A stretch of DNA of 64,000 nt from Lotus japonicus (taxonomy: Eukaryota > Streptophyta > Magnoliopsida > Fabales > Fabaceae): NCBI RefSeq assembly GCF_012489685.1, contig NC_080044.1:18084369-18148368 (forward strand), written 5' to 3'. The notes below the pieces were generated by a model. The model worked only from the letters and a program-made list of their open reading frames with translations, ran no database searches and was not told the DNA's origin. How positions within the stretch are numbered: the stretch's first letter is position 1; the number at the start of each line of letters is the position of its first letter. A program made the position numbers and the translations under genes. Of this stretch, positions 1 through 10,785 are shown piece after piece.

Positions 1-835
1 TTTTGTGTGATTATCAAAATGATTTTTCATAATACTGAAGTATTTTTTTAAAAAACTAAGAGTAAATATAAGTAATGGTATGATAAATTGAAAGTCAAAA
101 TATGATTTGAAAACATTATTATATATGTGTGTGTGTGTGTGTCTGTGTGTTTAGATTACATGGTAAAAGACTTCCACAAAGAAAATATTTTACATAAAAA
201 TCATTTTTTTTTTGTAAGGAAAGGAATGTAGCATTTATTGTAATTTTTTATTGACTAAAAATTAATGTATTAAAGAACTTTTATTATTCTTTTTCTACCA
301 TTGACCCCTGATCATGTATTTAAAAACGGTTAAATGCGTTAGCATACCGGTTAATGATATTAATTTTGATTAACATTAATTTTGGAAATAATAATTTTAT
401 TGGTTTATCAAAAACATTTTTTAAGGAAATGAATATAACATTTATAGTAATTTTTAATTGAACAAAAATTAAACTTCATCTATAGAATTATTATATAGGT
501 TAATTCAAAAGGTTTTTAAAAAAAATCTCAAATATAGCATTTATTGTATAGCATTTAATGTCTTTCATTAGTTGACTAAAAATTTACGTAATTTAAAACA
601 ATTAAATAGGTGTATTAAAACCTTTTTTAGGAAATGAAATAAAACGTTTATTAATTTTTTTAATTGAGTAAACAATTAATGTATTAAAGAATGATTAAAT
701 ATGTGTATTAAAAACAGTTTTTTAATGGGGTCAAACAAACCAAATTATAGGAAAATCAGTGCAAGTAATTAATATATGTGAGTAGCTGTGGTTGTAACAC
801 TTGTCAGTCAGTGAGCGATCAATTAAATAGGCAAA
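1..835. other. AT-rich repeat region, no gene seen
   Basis: I see no coding region. The stretch is AT-rich and holds degenerate direct repeats of a block with a GGAAATGAA-like start, a T-rich middle, then a TTGACTAAAAATTAATG-like and a TATTAAAAAC-like motif, seen around 225-300, 420-480, 530-600 and 630-720. A short TG microsatellite lies near 128-152. It is probably part of the Helitron-like element whose right end is near 2458. Confidence 0.5.
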
Positions 836-837
836 GA

Positions 838-1541
838 ACATGAGATGTACCCATCTTGGTCAAGTTCAATAGTTATCCTTTTCTGTTTAGTACCATCTTT
901 CTTGAACTCTTGTTCTCCTCTTGCTCCAGTGAGAATTCCAATTACATTTGGTGAAAAAAAATAAAAAAAAATGTTATGAAGATTAATAAATATTTTTAAA
1001 AAACTCGAAAGGCTAAAGAAGGATTAATACCTATAAGGAATGATGTATCAAGGTCCTTATACACTATGTCACCAAGTGGAACGAAAGAGTACGGGGTTAA
1101 GTTGATAGCCTTGTTAGGAAGCAATCGCGCAAAAGTCTGAATATCAAAGTTGATCTTGAACGGATGATTTGTTGGGCGAAAATCACGACCACTTTCACCA
1201 ACACCAAAGAATGAAATCTTGTATACGCGTCCTTCAGTTAGCAAAGACTGAAATCGATAAATCAAAGTCTTCCTAACTGTAGACTGAATCTTACAGCCCT
1301 GAAATTTAAATAGAAAACAAACTTAGCGATTTATGAATGCATTCCAAAAATTACATGGAAACCGAGTGATTGAAAAAATAAAGTGTCATACCTTGTCATT
1401 CATAAGAATCATGTCCATTGAAAAGGGTAGTTTTGAGCCATATAAGCTCGCACTTAGTCATAAACGATTAACTTTCGCAACAATTGTTCAGGTCTATTTG
1501 GAGGCATCGATTTTGGCAAGATCATCGATTCTTGAAGCCAT
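838..1541 (-). pseudogene. RPA1-like (DUF223 / OB-fold) single-strand DNA-binding protein, broken
   Basis: Three exon-like pieces lie on the minus strand: 1541-1392 (ATG at 1541), 1298-1031 and about 951-838. Exon 2 encodes a sequence typical of plant replication protein A large-subunit paralogues and Helitron-borne RPA proteins (IYRFQSLLTEGRVYKISFFG, then a KINFDIQTFA-like segment). Exon 3 encodes an IGILTGARGEQEF stretch, as found at the start of the next OB fold. GT/AG signals fit the first intron and the donor of the second. The acceptor before exon 3 reads CAC rather than CAG. Exon 1 has three in-frame stops (TAG, TGA, TGA), at least one where the family has Trp, so the gene is dead. RPA-like genes are known cargo of plant Helitrons, and a Helitron-like right end lies downstream at about 2458. 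No Rep/helicase gene is visible. Confidence 0.72.
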
Positions 1542-1629
1542 CAGAAGAAAGGTTAATTTCAAATATATAAAGTGCTGGAAAATGGTTGGAATGATGGAGA
1601 AGAAATGTAACATAAGGGGGTATTTATAG

Positions 1630-2394
1630 TTGGAATTAGGGTTAAGGATGTCTAAAGTTGTCAAGAATATTCCATCCCAAAAGAATGGAATATGTAAATT
1701 ATATATATTTATTTTGACTTTTTCGAAATCATATAATCAGCTTAATTAGACCGTATACAATTCCACAAATAGTGATAAATATATAAGGAAATTTTGGAAA
1801 GATTTCAATATATAAAATTATGAAATCATGCACGGCCCATTAATTGATTATATTTTTATTTGATCCATATTAAGGCCATCAATTCTTTCTATAAAACGTT
1901 GATTATAAATAAAAAAGTCAAATATAGTAAAGATATACAGTAGGCTAAAAAAGTGTAACCAATTGGAAAATTAATCGCCTAGCAAAATTAATCGCCGTGC
2001 ACTATGGAAAATCACATAGTGCACTTATTGTATATCAACATGATATTGATTCTATTTGGTATAAAATATTGATTATAAATAAAAAAAGTCAAACATAGTA
2101 AAGATATACATGATGTTTATGATTGACGTAAATTAATCCTTTATTTTCTCCACGAAATTATCACGCCTGGAATTATTGACTTCTTTTGTAAGCAAAATGA
2201 ATACCATTTAAATGCTTGCAATAACACCATTCCAATTTAATTAACAATAAATACAAAATCACCATTCAAATGGTTTGAATGATGGGCCTCATAAAAAATC
2301 TGAAATCAAAATGGGCTTCCACTATTTTAGTCCAAAACAATAAGAAGATGACACTTGTCATGCAAAGATGGGTTGAGGGAAAGTCATTATTGGA
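1630..2394. other. AT-rich Helitron interior, no gene seen
   Basis: I see no coding potential. A block with TATAAATAAAAAAAGTCAAA and ATAGTAAAGATATACA occurs twice, near 1895-1940 and 2070-2112, and is a local duplication. The motif CACTATGGAAAATCACATAGTGCAC at 1998-2022 is a short inverted repeat. Confidence 0.4.
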
Positions 2395-2458
2395 TTGCCA
2401 CATCATCTAAGTGGGTCTCATAGCCTTGCTCTTTTCTAAATATTATAGATTATAGATT
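2395..2458 (+). mobile_element. Right (3') terminus of a Helitron2-like element
   Basis: The sequence CATCTAAGTGGGTCTCA followed by a CTCTTTTCTAAATATTATAGA tract matches the right end of the element that finishes near 32594, where CATCTAAGTGGGTCTCA is followed by GTTCTTCTTTTCTATAG. The left end of this copy is not in the window. It probably contains the RPA-like pseudogene at 838-1541. The call rests on comparison with other termini in this window. Confidence 0.5.
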
Positions 2459-3225
2459 CTCATTTTTTGTTTGATTGAGGTCCAACGTTCATGACTCAAG
2501 CAATAATAGATCACCCTAGTAAATAAAAATAATCTGATCTCAACTATAAAACAAAAAAAAACTATAAAGCATTATTATTAACCCTAATTCTAAAAACTCT
2601 AGCTTGATTCATTTCTCCTTCTTCCTCAGCCAGTGGTCACGGCCGCCGCCAGTCACCCCTAAAACCTACTCTCATCCACCTTCTTCCTCAACCCCAAATA
2701 GTCACCACAACTGGCCTCACCTGAAACCCCAAACAATCAAATTGAAGCTCCCTTTCTCTGCTCACAATCTTCCCTCACCGTTCTAGATGAACAGGCCACC
2801 TCCGCCCCAATCCCCACCACGCCACCGCGTCGTTCCACGCCTGTTCATCTCTATCATCAATCGTTCCTCGCCGTTCCAGATTCAAGAGGCAAGCTTCATT
2901 GATCCAGATCTAGCCTCCTTTGTAGTCCATTGTGCTCCCATGTGATTTGAGATGCATATTCAATTTCAAATTCAAGAGGCCAGGTTCTTCGAGCTGCTGC
3001 CGCTGCCTTACCACCAGATCTCCATCGCCGACTCTATTTCTTTTTTTTCTAGTTAACCACCCGCCCCAACCCACCCGAACCGCCCGTTAACTCGTGCCAC
3101 CCGAACCCGACGTAACCGATCATGACCACAGTCGGAATCAGTTAAGGAAAATGAAGATTTACACCCGCTCAAACCCGTCAATGTTCACCCGAACCCGAAC
3201 CGGCCCACCCGATGCTCACCCCTAG
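2459..3225. other. Repeat-derived spacer with CCCGAACC-rich end
   Basis: The part at 2580-2900 resembles the leader of a captured gene (AACCCTAATT, then a proline-rich open frame), but I recognise no protein. From 3055 to 3224 runs a CCCGAACC-rich block. Read on the minus strand it begins TAGGGGTGAGCATCGGG, which resembles the terminus of a hAT-type repeat. No matching opposite end or target duplication was found. Confidence 0.3.
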
Positions 3226-3512
3226 GGTAGAGCAACCATCAACTCTTGAATTAGCTTTTGGGTTGAGTTATGTCTCTCTAATTCTAATATGGTATCAAAG
3301 CCTATCCTAGATCCATTTGTTGTTGAGACTCCCTATATTTGGGCCACCTATTGATGTTATTTCCATGCGCCAGAAGTCTAGCCCTGGTGTAAAAGGAGTG
3401 TGTTAGAAGTCTCACATTGGCTAGAAATATGGCCAATCAAATACTTGGTAAAGCAACCCTCAACTCTTGAGCTAGCTTTTGTATTGAGTTAGGTCTCCCT
3501 AATTCTAATAAT
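3226..3512 (+). mobile_element. TRIM-type short LTR retrotransposon, 5' LTR truncated
   Basis: A full right LTR runs from TGTTAGAAGTCTCACATTGG at 3401 to about 3510. Its last 65 bases recur at about 3226-3290 as a truncated left LTR (AGCAACC.TCAACTCTTGA, then GTCTC.CTAATTCTAATA). Directly after the left copy, 3290-3302 reads TGGTATCAAAGCC, one mismatch from the usual initiator-Met tRNA primer binding site. The internal region is only about 100 bp and has no reading frame. LTRs near 110 bp, a Met primer site and a tiny interior define TRIM elements. The left LTR is cut where the CCCGAACC-rich repeat abuts it. Confidence 0.75.
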
Positions 3513-3786
3513 TACAATAATTAGATGAATGCTATTTTCACACTCAACATTTACTCACACTATAAGTTAGCGTGAATAATACGATGGAGAAAGAAAAGGT
3601 AAAAAGAAAGAAAATGAGATTGGTATGGAAAACAAAGGGGAGGGTAAGCGCTCAATCTTTCTACTTTTATTCTATGAACCGATGGAATCCTTGTTTGAGC
3701 TGGATATAACTGTTATCGATTGCAAACTATTTAAAAATGTGTTAATACTAAACTTTTAAATTCAACTAAATAAAAAGGAGGCACTT

Positions 3787-4487
3787 TGTAAGACCCAAGT
3801 TTTCAGTTATAGATTAAATAAATTAGTTTCTTATTCACGCTTAGGTTTTGGTGTAACGTGAAAGGAACCCAAGTAAGTGTTTACAGTTCGGATGACTTAA
3901 TGAAGGAGAAAGTTCAGGAAATGACGAAAAATAGTATTATAGTTAGTTTAAGTTATACCTCGAGTAATTTCTACACCCGGCTATAGAGGGACTAATTCTA
4001 CCTATTTTAAAAATTGCAGACCAAAAGTAAAGATATTATGTATTTTTGAAAAATAAATATTTCAAACAAATTAGTTATGAAAATATTCCGATACGATAGT
4101 AATCAAATTTACCATCTTGTAATCATGATGGTAAATTATGATCATGATCATTACTAAAAATATATTTCAAAAGTATCAATAATAATAATAATAATTTACC
4201 TTATTTAATTATTTCAAAAATTAAATAATAATAACTATTATTCGAACACATAATTTGAATTCCGCTTATAATTTGTGGGACCTATTATGAAATAGGTAAA
4301 CCCATGTAAAGCTTAACCACTGAAAATAGAAAAAGAGTAAGTTGAACCTTGAATTCCCCCTTCAAATCTCTTTTTCCTTTCTACAAAAGGATTCTCATTT
4401 ATGAACTTTGATTTAGCTAGATTTTAAACGGTAAAGATTATTTTAAGTAAAAAACTAATAGTTATTATAGAAATATATTTAGTTGTT
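3787..4487 (+). mobile_element. Possible solo LTR or LTR fragment (TGTAAGACC type)
   Basis: The block starts TGTAAGACCCAAG, the same kind of start as the chromovirus LTRs at 63886 (+) and 52132 (-) in this window. A matching end near 4487 (TTGTTTACA) is plausible, but I could not find a clean 5-bp target duplication. It contains no gene and ends about 95 bp before the TATA box of the GDSL gene. Confidence 0.3.
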
Positions 4488-4580
4488 TACACTTTACACC
4501 GGGTTGATGGTGTAGTCCCGACAACAGATCTGAGTCATAAAAATGGATTATCTCATATTAATAGGAAAAAAGTAATTGCC

Positions 4581-4588
4581 TATAAATA
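4581..4588 (+). promoter_or_regulatory. TATA box of the GDSL lipase gene
   Basis: TATAAATA lies 43 bp before the ATG at 4631. This predicts a transcript start near 4610 and a very short leader. Confidence 0.7.
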
Positions 4589-4630
4589 TTTGACAAAGTT
4601 GCAAGAAAATCATCAAGCTAGGAAGTAAAA

Positions 4631-6565
4631 ATGGATTACTTATTGTGTGAGAAAATGTTAGTGATTATAGTTTTGGTTTTCTTTTCCAATAGAATTCCCA
4701 ATGTAGCAGCTGCTAATGCCACATATCCAGCATTGTTTGCATTTGGAGATTCAATTCTAGATACAGGAAATAACAACGATCGTTGGACATTGACTAAGTG
4801 CAATCATCATCCCTATGGTAGAGACTTCGAAGGAGAAATACCTTCAGGAAGATTCTGCAACGGAAAGGTTCCTACAGATATTATAGGTAGCTGTAATTGT
4901 ACACATTCTATTGGATTTACATTTTATAAAAAATAAATATGTTTTGTTTCCACTCATATCGATTTGCCTTTTGATGGTGATACTAAAAACAAACAACTAC
5001 CTTGATTAGTATTAATTTGAATATGAATGTGTTCTATGCAGCGGGAGCTCTGGGAATCAAACAAACAGTGCCAGCATTTCAGTTGCACGACAATATAACG
5101 GTTGATGACCTTGCCACTGGTGTCTGCTTTGCTTCAGGTGGCTCAGGAAATGATGATTTCACGGCTGAGTTTCTAGTACGTAGCAGTTTCTGTTGACTTA
5201 TTATGTTTAGATTTGGGTTGTTCATGATTTGCTGTATAGTTTACTCATATGAGAGGGTTTATCTCATCATATATTTATTATTCGAAAAAAAAAATATATT
5301 AAGTAAAACCATTTTTGAACTTAAATGATCGCGAGTCAATCATTTAGTCCTAAAAGAAAGAAATTATATTTTATCTCTAAAAATGAAATAAAGATCAATT
5401 TAGTGTTTTTACTTTTTACAAAATCAATTAAAATAAAATAAAAAAGACTAAATTTGTCATTTCTCGTCTTTTGAAAATCAATAAAGTGATTTTTTTTACA
5501 TAGATTAACTTAAATGATTGCTTTGATATCTTTCAAAAACTAACCAAAACGATGTTCTAGTCTATTATATTACTCTCTAAAATGTTTATATTTCTTATGA
5601 GTTGTTGTGTTTATTAGGGAGTTATAAAGCTATCAGACCAACTGGAAAATTTCAAAGCTTACATACAAAACCTAGATGCGGCTATTGGACCCCAAAAGGT
5701 GGCTTCCATCATATCCAACGGCTTGTACCTCGTTTCAGCTGGGAACAATGACATTGCCATTACCTACAGTTATAATATCTTAAGGGGAACGATGGATTTC
5801 CAAACCTATGCCGATAACTTGGCTTTGTGGGCTTCAGATTTCCTCAATGTTAGTGAGTAGTGATGTCACTGAATTGATTATTCAATTTATTTTATCATTC
5901 AAATTTAATTTTCCTTGAAGTAATTATTGATCTTAATTGTTAATCACCACGTGAAGAGTTTGTACCAACTCGGAGCACGACATGTGTGGGTTCTAAGCAC
6001 CTTGCCCCTGGGATGCTTGCCCTCAACTAGAACTCTACAGGGTGGACTACCTTTTAGGCCGTGTTCAGATAAACTCAATAATGAATCGGTATACTTCAAT
6101 TCGAAGTTAGAAGAAAAGATTTCTACTTTGAAAAATCAAACCAACCTTCCCAATTTCGATGTTAGATTCATTGACGTCTACAATCCTATACTTGAACTAA
6201 TGCAAAATGCTGCAAGTAAAGGTCATTTTCATTTCTCAATGCTTTGTTATTTTATTTTAAATGTTAGTGAAATTTTCTTTATTAATATGTTACTTTTGTA
6301 ATAACTTTCAGGGTTTACCAACGTAGCCAATGGATGTTGTGGGACTGGGGTAATTGAACTTGGACCGCTATGTAACTCGTTCGATATCTTATGTCAAAAT
6401 ACTTCATCATACTTTTTCTGGGATGCTGCTCATCCGACTCAGAGGGCTTATGAGCTCATTGTCGATGATATACTAAAAGCAAACAATATTTCAAGCTCTT
6501 TTAATTATTCTCCTACAACTTCTACCAGGCATTATAAGAAAATGGACGCTTTTCGTTTTAAATAA
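4631..6565 (+). CDS. GDSL esterase/lipase (EXL-like), five exons, intact
   Basis: Exons by GT-AG signals are 4631-4886, 5042-5175, 5618-5848, 5957-6215 and 6312-6565. They join in frame to 377 residues, the usual size of plant extracellular GDSL lipases. A signal peptide of about 27 residues (hydrophobic core VIIVLVFF) directs secretion. All family blocks are present. Block I is GDSILDTGNNND with nucleophile Ser41. Block II is FASGGSG (115-121). Block III is SAGNND (170-175), supplying the oxyanion Asn. Block V is DAAHP, with Asp331 and His334 completing the triad. The segment LGARHVWVLSTLPLGCLPSTRT is typical of the EXL subgroup. Known members hydrolyse acyl esters of lipids, cutin or phenolic compounds in the cell wall or pollen coat; the substrate here cannot be told. 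No frameshift or premature stop was found. The exon 4 acceptor at 5956 is the least certain junction. Confidence 0.9.
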
Positions 6566-8222
6566 CGCATTGATACATTTGTGACTTTTTTCGTATGTAA
6601 TTTTTTTCTTTCCTGTAGTGCATGTTTGGATGTGTTGTGAAAAATCATTGATGGAAAAATTATGGTGGACAGTGAAAAAATTAAAAGAAGTTACTTCTAT
6701 CTACAGTAGTTTCAATTTCACCGTGATTTTCCTCATGTATAAACATGCACTCATTCCTTACACTAGTCATTTGTATACACACAAATTCACAAATAAATAA
6801 TATTTTTTATAACCTTTTCCATATGTGTTTTACTTTCTTTTTTTTCTTGTACTTTTCCATATATGATTCAAATTATTCATTAGTAATTTTTTTGGACCAA
6901 AGTATTGTTTTCTTTATCATTCACAAAACCTAGTGTCACACAAAAGTCAATATAAATCATGGTGTTTTCTTCATTTCTTCTATCTTTGCGTAATCCTACT
7001 CATTTTCAACAAAGGGCATATAAATCACATGGGAAATAATATTGATTACTGACGATATAATTATAAAACCGGTACAATAAAAGAGAACCACAAAAGGGGT
7101 GGCTGCTACGAGCCCAGCCCAAATGTCCAAGTCACAGCACAAGAGAAAGTCAAAAATAAAGTCTAAGAAACCAAACTATTTAAGAGACTTTATTTTAACA
7201 AAATAGCCAGCTGGGCTTCCTCCGTCTATTAGGAATATTAAAATAACATTGGACTAAGCCCAATATATGGGCATCCTCCGTAAGTTACATTTACATGCTA
7301 TAAGTATTGTACTGTTTTCTATTTTACAATCTATCAAAAAAAATGACTTCAGCCAATTTAATTACTTTTTTTATCGTTAATTTCCTTGTTGTTAGGATTA
7401 GCTCTGCTAGGGTTCTTGGTGAAATTCTTGAGTCTTATCGGTGTCACAAGTGGTGAATGTATATTTTCTTAAGGGATTTCGCCTAGACTTCTGGCTAGGG
7501 TTCGATCTCTTCTGAGGTAAAAAAATAATACATTTGTGGCCAGGTAGGGGCGGATTTACCGTTTGGCTTGCCTGGGCCTTTACCTAGGGCCCTGAGGGAA
7601 AAAAATTATTTCTTTGGACCAGGTAAGGTTTTGGGGGAAAAAGAAGAAGAAAGAAATGGCAAAATTGTGAAGAGTGTCCTATGTTGATCGATTGTGAGGA
7701 TTGTGTTGTGTAGCTGTGGGTGAGGCCTGAGGGAGCGAGGCGGTGGGCAAGGGTGAGTGGGTGAAGCGGTGCGTGGGTCATGGGTGACTGGGTGAGTGAG
7801 TTTGTGAATGAAGATGGTGGTTGTGGGGTGAGGGAGTGAGGTGAGGAGGAATCAGGAATGTGAGTGAATGAAGAAGATGGCTATGGGTGAGGGAGTGAGG
7901 CGATCGGTGGGTGATAAGGTGAGTGAGGGAGGCGGTGAGAGTGAGTTACAGGACAATGGAGGAGTACATTTGATATATCAGCTAGGAACAGGAAATGAAT
8001 TGGGATAGTGGTTTGTTTGATCTTTACAAAATTCTTAGATTTGAAGATTTTTGGGATTTTGGTCTAATTGGGTTCATGTTCAAGTCAAAGATCACATGTC
8101 AAAATAGAAGGTAATCAATAATCCCATTATCGATGAAGAACAATAATTTTGAAGATGGTGTATATATAGATGTAGGAGTCAAGTAAAAAAAGACATGGAT
8201 AATTCTTCAAGCGTGGTTAAGT
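6566..8222. other. Intergenic repeats, no gene seen
   Basis: I see no convincing gene. An AT-rich 3' flank runs to about 6950. From 7555 begins AGGGGCGGATTTACC, which resembles the end of the hAT element at 58060 (CAGGGGCGGATCC), but no partner end was found. From about 7716 to 7950 there is a G-rich degenerate minisatellite built from GTGAG and GGGAGTGAGG units. Open frames here are by-products of the low-complexity sequence. Confidence 0.45.
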
Positions 8223-8233
8223 ATGCTAATATA

Positions 8234-9213
8234 TTTTTTTGAACTCAAACCAATAATATTAAATCAAATCAAATCCGGCATAGAAGCCAATACATCAATC
8301 CTCAAGAAACTAGATAACCTCGGAGGCCCCTCCTCTACCCATACAACGTCTGGGAAAGAAGAGGCATTCCTAGCAAGATAATCAGAACACATGTTCCCCT
8401 CACGGAGAACAAAAGAGAAAACAAACATATCAAAACTAGAAGCTAAACTATGACAATCCTGGATAATGGAAAACAAATAAGAGGCTCCCAAAGCTTTCTT
8501 CCATGCCTGCAATAAAGGTAAACAATCCGTCTCAAAATGAACTCGGCGAAAGCCAAGCTGAATGGACAGCTCCATCGCCCAACGAAGACTAAGTGCCTCA
8601 GCCACAGTAGGAGAGAGAGCAATCGTTGGGTACTTTGCAGCCGAAGCCAACACTTCCCCAACGTTGTCCCTAGCCACCATACCAAAACCAGCGAGATGAT
8701 CCTTCCCCACCGCCGCATCAATGTTTACCTTGATCATGTCCTCCGTTGGCCGCTTCCACTTCGCGTCTCCGTGCCCACCTCTAGTCAAAGCCGCCAAGCT
8801 CGGCGTGGAATCTGGTGCAATGAGCGATGATGCACGAGCAAGGACAGCTGCGATCTCAAACTGCTTCTCCTCAAACACAAGCTTGTTCCTAGCCTCCCAC
8901 AAAGCAAACACAATCCGTTGAACTTGTGCCACCGCCTCTAAATACAAGTCTCGCGTCACCGTACGCATAAAATCCATGATCCTCATACCAGGAGCCACAC
9001 GACCGCCAAGTTGGCTTGCAAACCAGCAACCTCTAGCTACATGACAACCCAAAAAGAGGTGATCAATTGTTTCATCCTCTTGTGCACACAAAGGGAAGCA
9101 AGAGTCAACATCTACACCTCTCCGACGAAGCTTTGTTCTCACCGGAATCGCTCCAATGCATGCCCGCCAAGCAACCTCACGAATCCTTGGTAAACTTCTT
9201 GGACGAGTTTTTA
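8234..9213 (-). mobile_element. 5'-truncated L1-type LINE with target site duplication
   Basis: The insertion is flanked by an 11-bp direct repeat ATGCTAATATA at 8223-8233 and 9214-9224. On the minus strand it ends in a short poly(A), read as T at 8234-8240. Only the last ~980 bp of the element is present, the usual outcome of aborted target-primed reverse transcription. Confidence 0.85.
8264..9213 (-). pseudogene. LINE ORF2 C-terminus: zf-RVT and RNase H domains
   Basis: The open frame encodes the end of a plant L1 polyprotein. First comes the zf-RVT zinc-binding region (AWRACIGAIPVRTKLRRRGV, then CPLC-like cysteines with DHLFLGC). After it comes an RVT_3 RNase H domain with VNIDAAVG (first Asp), EALSLRWAM, ETDCLPLL and LAR.ASS. 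Endonuclease and reverse transcriptase are absent because the insertion is 5' truncated. The frame runs open into the flanking DNA at its start, so no true start codon exists. It cannot move on its own. Confidence 0.85.
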
Positions 9214-9224
9214 ATGCTAATATA

Positions 9225-9466
9225 CTTAATATTGATAAAATTAAGGTGATATTAATTTTGAATCTCTTAACTATATATTTGGGTTGAGTGTTTAATTGAG
9301 AATGAAACATATTTGTCATTGCAACACACTATTTACGTCGAAACACCACAATATCTACAACCGCAACCACAATGTAAAGCAGGTGTGGGTAGTTAGGCTT
9401 AGACTAGTCGAACCACCGCAATATATATATATATCCGCAACCGCAACCACAATGAAATTACACCCC
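9225..9466. other. Spacer with imperfect internal repeats
   Basis: The sequence ACCGCAA/CCGCAACCACAATG recurs near 9357-9376 and 9414-9453, with an AT microsatellite at 9422-9434. No gene was seen. Confidence 0.4.
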
Positions 9467-9813
9467 TTGTTCTGTCACACAACCCATTGGAAGGATCTAT
9501 ACCTGTGTCAATTGGGAAACTGAAAAAACTACAAACTCTGGACCTTGAGCAATGTGGGCTCTCAGGGAATATACCAACAGAGCTTGGTGATGTTGAAACA
9601 CTGACAAAGATTCAACTTTCAAACAACATGTTAAGTGGCAATATACCAGAGAAGGTCATACACGTGAAGATGCTCCAACAGTTCAATGTGTCAAGCAACA
9701 GGCTCACAGGAAGGATCCCTCCACACAAGGCCAACATCCCTTTATCAGCATTTCTGAGTAACCTTGCGCTGTGTGGATCACCACTTCCTCCTTGTAAAGT
9801 TTTTAGTATATAG
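9467..9813 (+). pseudogene. Leucine-rich repeat gene fragment (receptor-like family)
   Basis: The frame encodes about four LRR units of the plant extracellular type: LSHNPLEGSIPVSIGKL, LDLEQCGLSGNIPTELG, IQLSNNMLSGNIPEKV and FNVSSNRLTGRIP. A C-terminal cap follows (LALCGSPLPPC). This is the juxtamembrane end of an LRR receptor-like kinase or receptor-like protein ectodomain. The fragment lacks the N-terminal LRRs, the transmembrane helix and any kinase. Its start abuts unrelated repeat sequence, so it is a relic or captured piece. A hAT element sits 90 bp downstream. Confidence 0.75.
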
Positions 9814-9902
9814 TTTTTGACATTAGTCCATACCCTATTACTATGAAATAAAATCATGTGTAACAAGGAAATTGAAAGCATGAAAAGTTTAATGATTTTG
9901 CC

Positions 9903-10658
9903 CACTGACGGATTCAAGATTTTTAAATTGTGGGGGCAGTATTATAATTGTGCAAACACACACACACACGCACGTGCACGCACGCGCACGCGCACGTGCG
10001 CGCACACACACACACACACATATATATATAGCTTCTTCAATCAATCAACGAGAGTGTTCAGAAACAAATAATTAATTCTCTTTTATATTTTTAAAAACCA
10101 CAAATAAGTAAGAAAAAAAATTTAATTCATGCATTTTTCATTTACAATATGTGAAGAAAACTCCTTAGATTGATGCATTTTTCAAAGCTATTTTTAATAT
10201 ATATAAAGACATTTAAAATACAGTAGATATATAAAAAATTAATTGACACTCAATAAAATTTTAATTAGTAACAATGTGTTACACACTAGAAAAGTTTTTC
10301 ACCTTTTAATAAACTTTAGAGGTATGATTCATTTCACTTTTTTCCACCTTTATTTTTCATAGATTTCTCTTTTATCATCAGATCATATTACTTATCACAT
10401 CTCTTACTTTCTTTCTCTTTTCTTCCTATTTCTCTCTTCTCTCCACTTTACTTCTACCTTAATTCTAAACTTAATACCTAGTGAAGGTAAATATAAATAG
10501 TGTAAGTAAATTGGTATGATATCTAGTAGGGGCAAATAAACTGTGAAAAATAATTAACATTTTATCAATTTTATACTACTAACAAATAAACTTTCAAACC
10601 AACTTTCAAACCAAGTGGGGGCAAATGCCCCATACTCTCCTACATAAATCCGTCCCTG
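9903..10658. mobile_element. Non-autonomous hAT element, 756 bp
   Basis: Termini are CACTGACGGATT at the left and, on the other strand, CAGGGACGGATT at the right, i.e. imperfect inverted repeats of hAT type. An exact 8-bp target duplication ATTTTGCC lies at 9895-9902 and 10659-10666. There is no transposase. The interior contains the purine/pyrimidine tract at 9955-10030. Confidence 0.85.
9955..10030. repeat. Alternating purine-pyrimidine tract (AC/GC/AT)n
   Basis: About 75 bp alternate strictly between purine and pyrimidine: CA repeats, then CG-rich GCACGCGCACGTGCGCGC-like sequence, then CA and TA repeats. Such tracts are known to adopt left-handed Z-DNA under negative supercoiling. It lies inside the hAT element. 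Confidence 0.9.
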
Positions 10659-10738
10659 ATTTTGCCCAAATCTCTTCTTCACCCTTAACTTCTGATGCCA
10701 CGAGTATGTCATTCAATTCAGTATCAATGGTTAAAGTA

Positions 10739-10785
10739 TCTATAATATTACTAATGTTTTTACCCGTGCGCTGCACGACGAAAGA
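10739..10785 (+). mobile_element. Left (5') terminus of a Helitron2-like element
   Basis: TCTATAATATTACTAATG is followed by TTTTTACCCGTGCGCTGCACG. The stem-loop CCCGTGCG.TGCACG recurs at every left terminus in this window (17315 minus, 17722, 19201, 27788, 32636). No matching right end was recognised before the next element at 12755. This copy probably carries the B3-like pseudogene. Confidence 0.6.

Noticed and set aside
2604..2786. Proline/serine-rich 60-residue frame
   Set aside because: It resembles a leader or low-complexity sequence, with no downstream gene continuing it.
3290..3302. Cassandra-type element with 5S-derived LTR
   Set aside because: The short LTR shows no 5S rRNA promoter boxes that I can recognise, so I only call it TRIM-type.
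3787..4487. Confident chromovirus solo LTR
   Set aside because: The start fits, but the end and target duplication do not, so it is listed only at low confidence.
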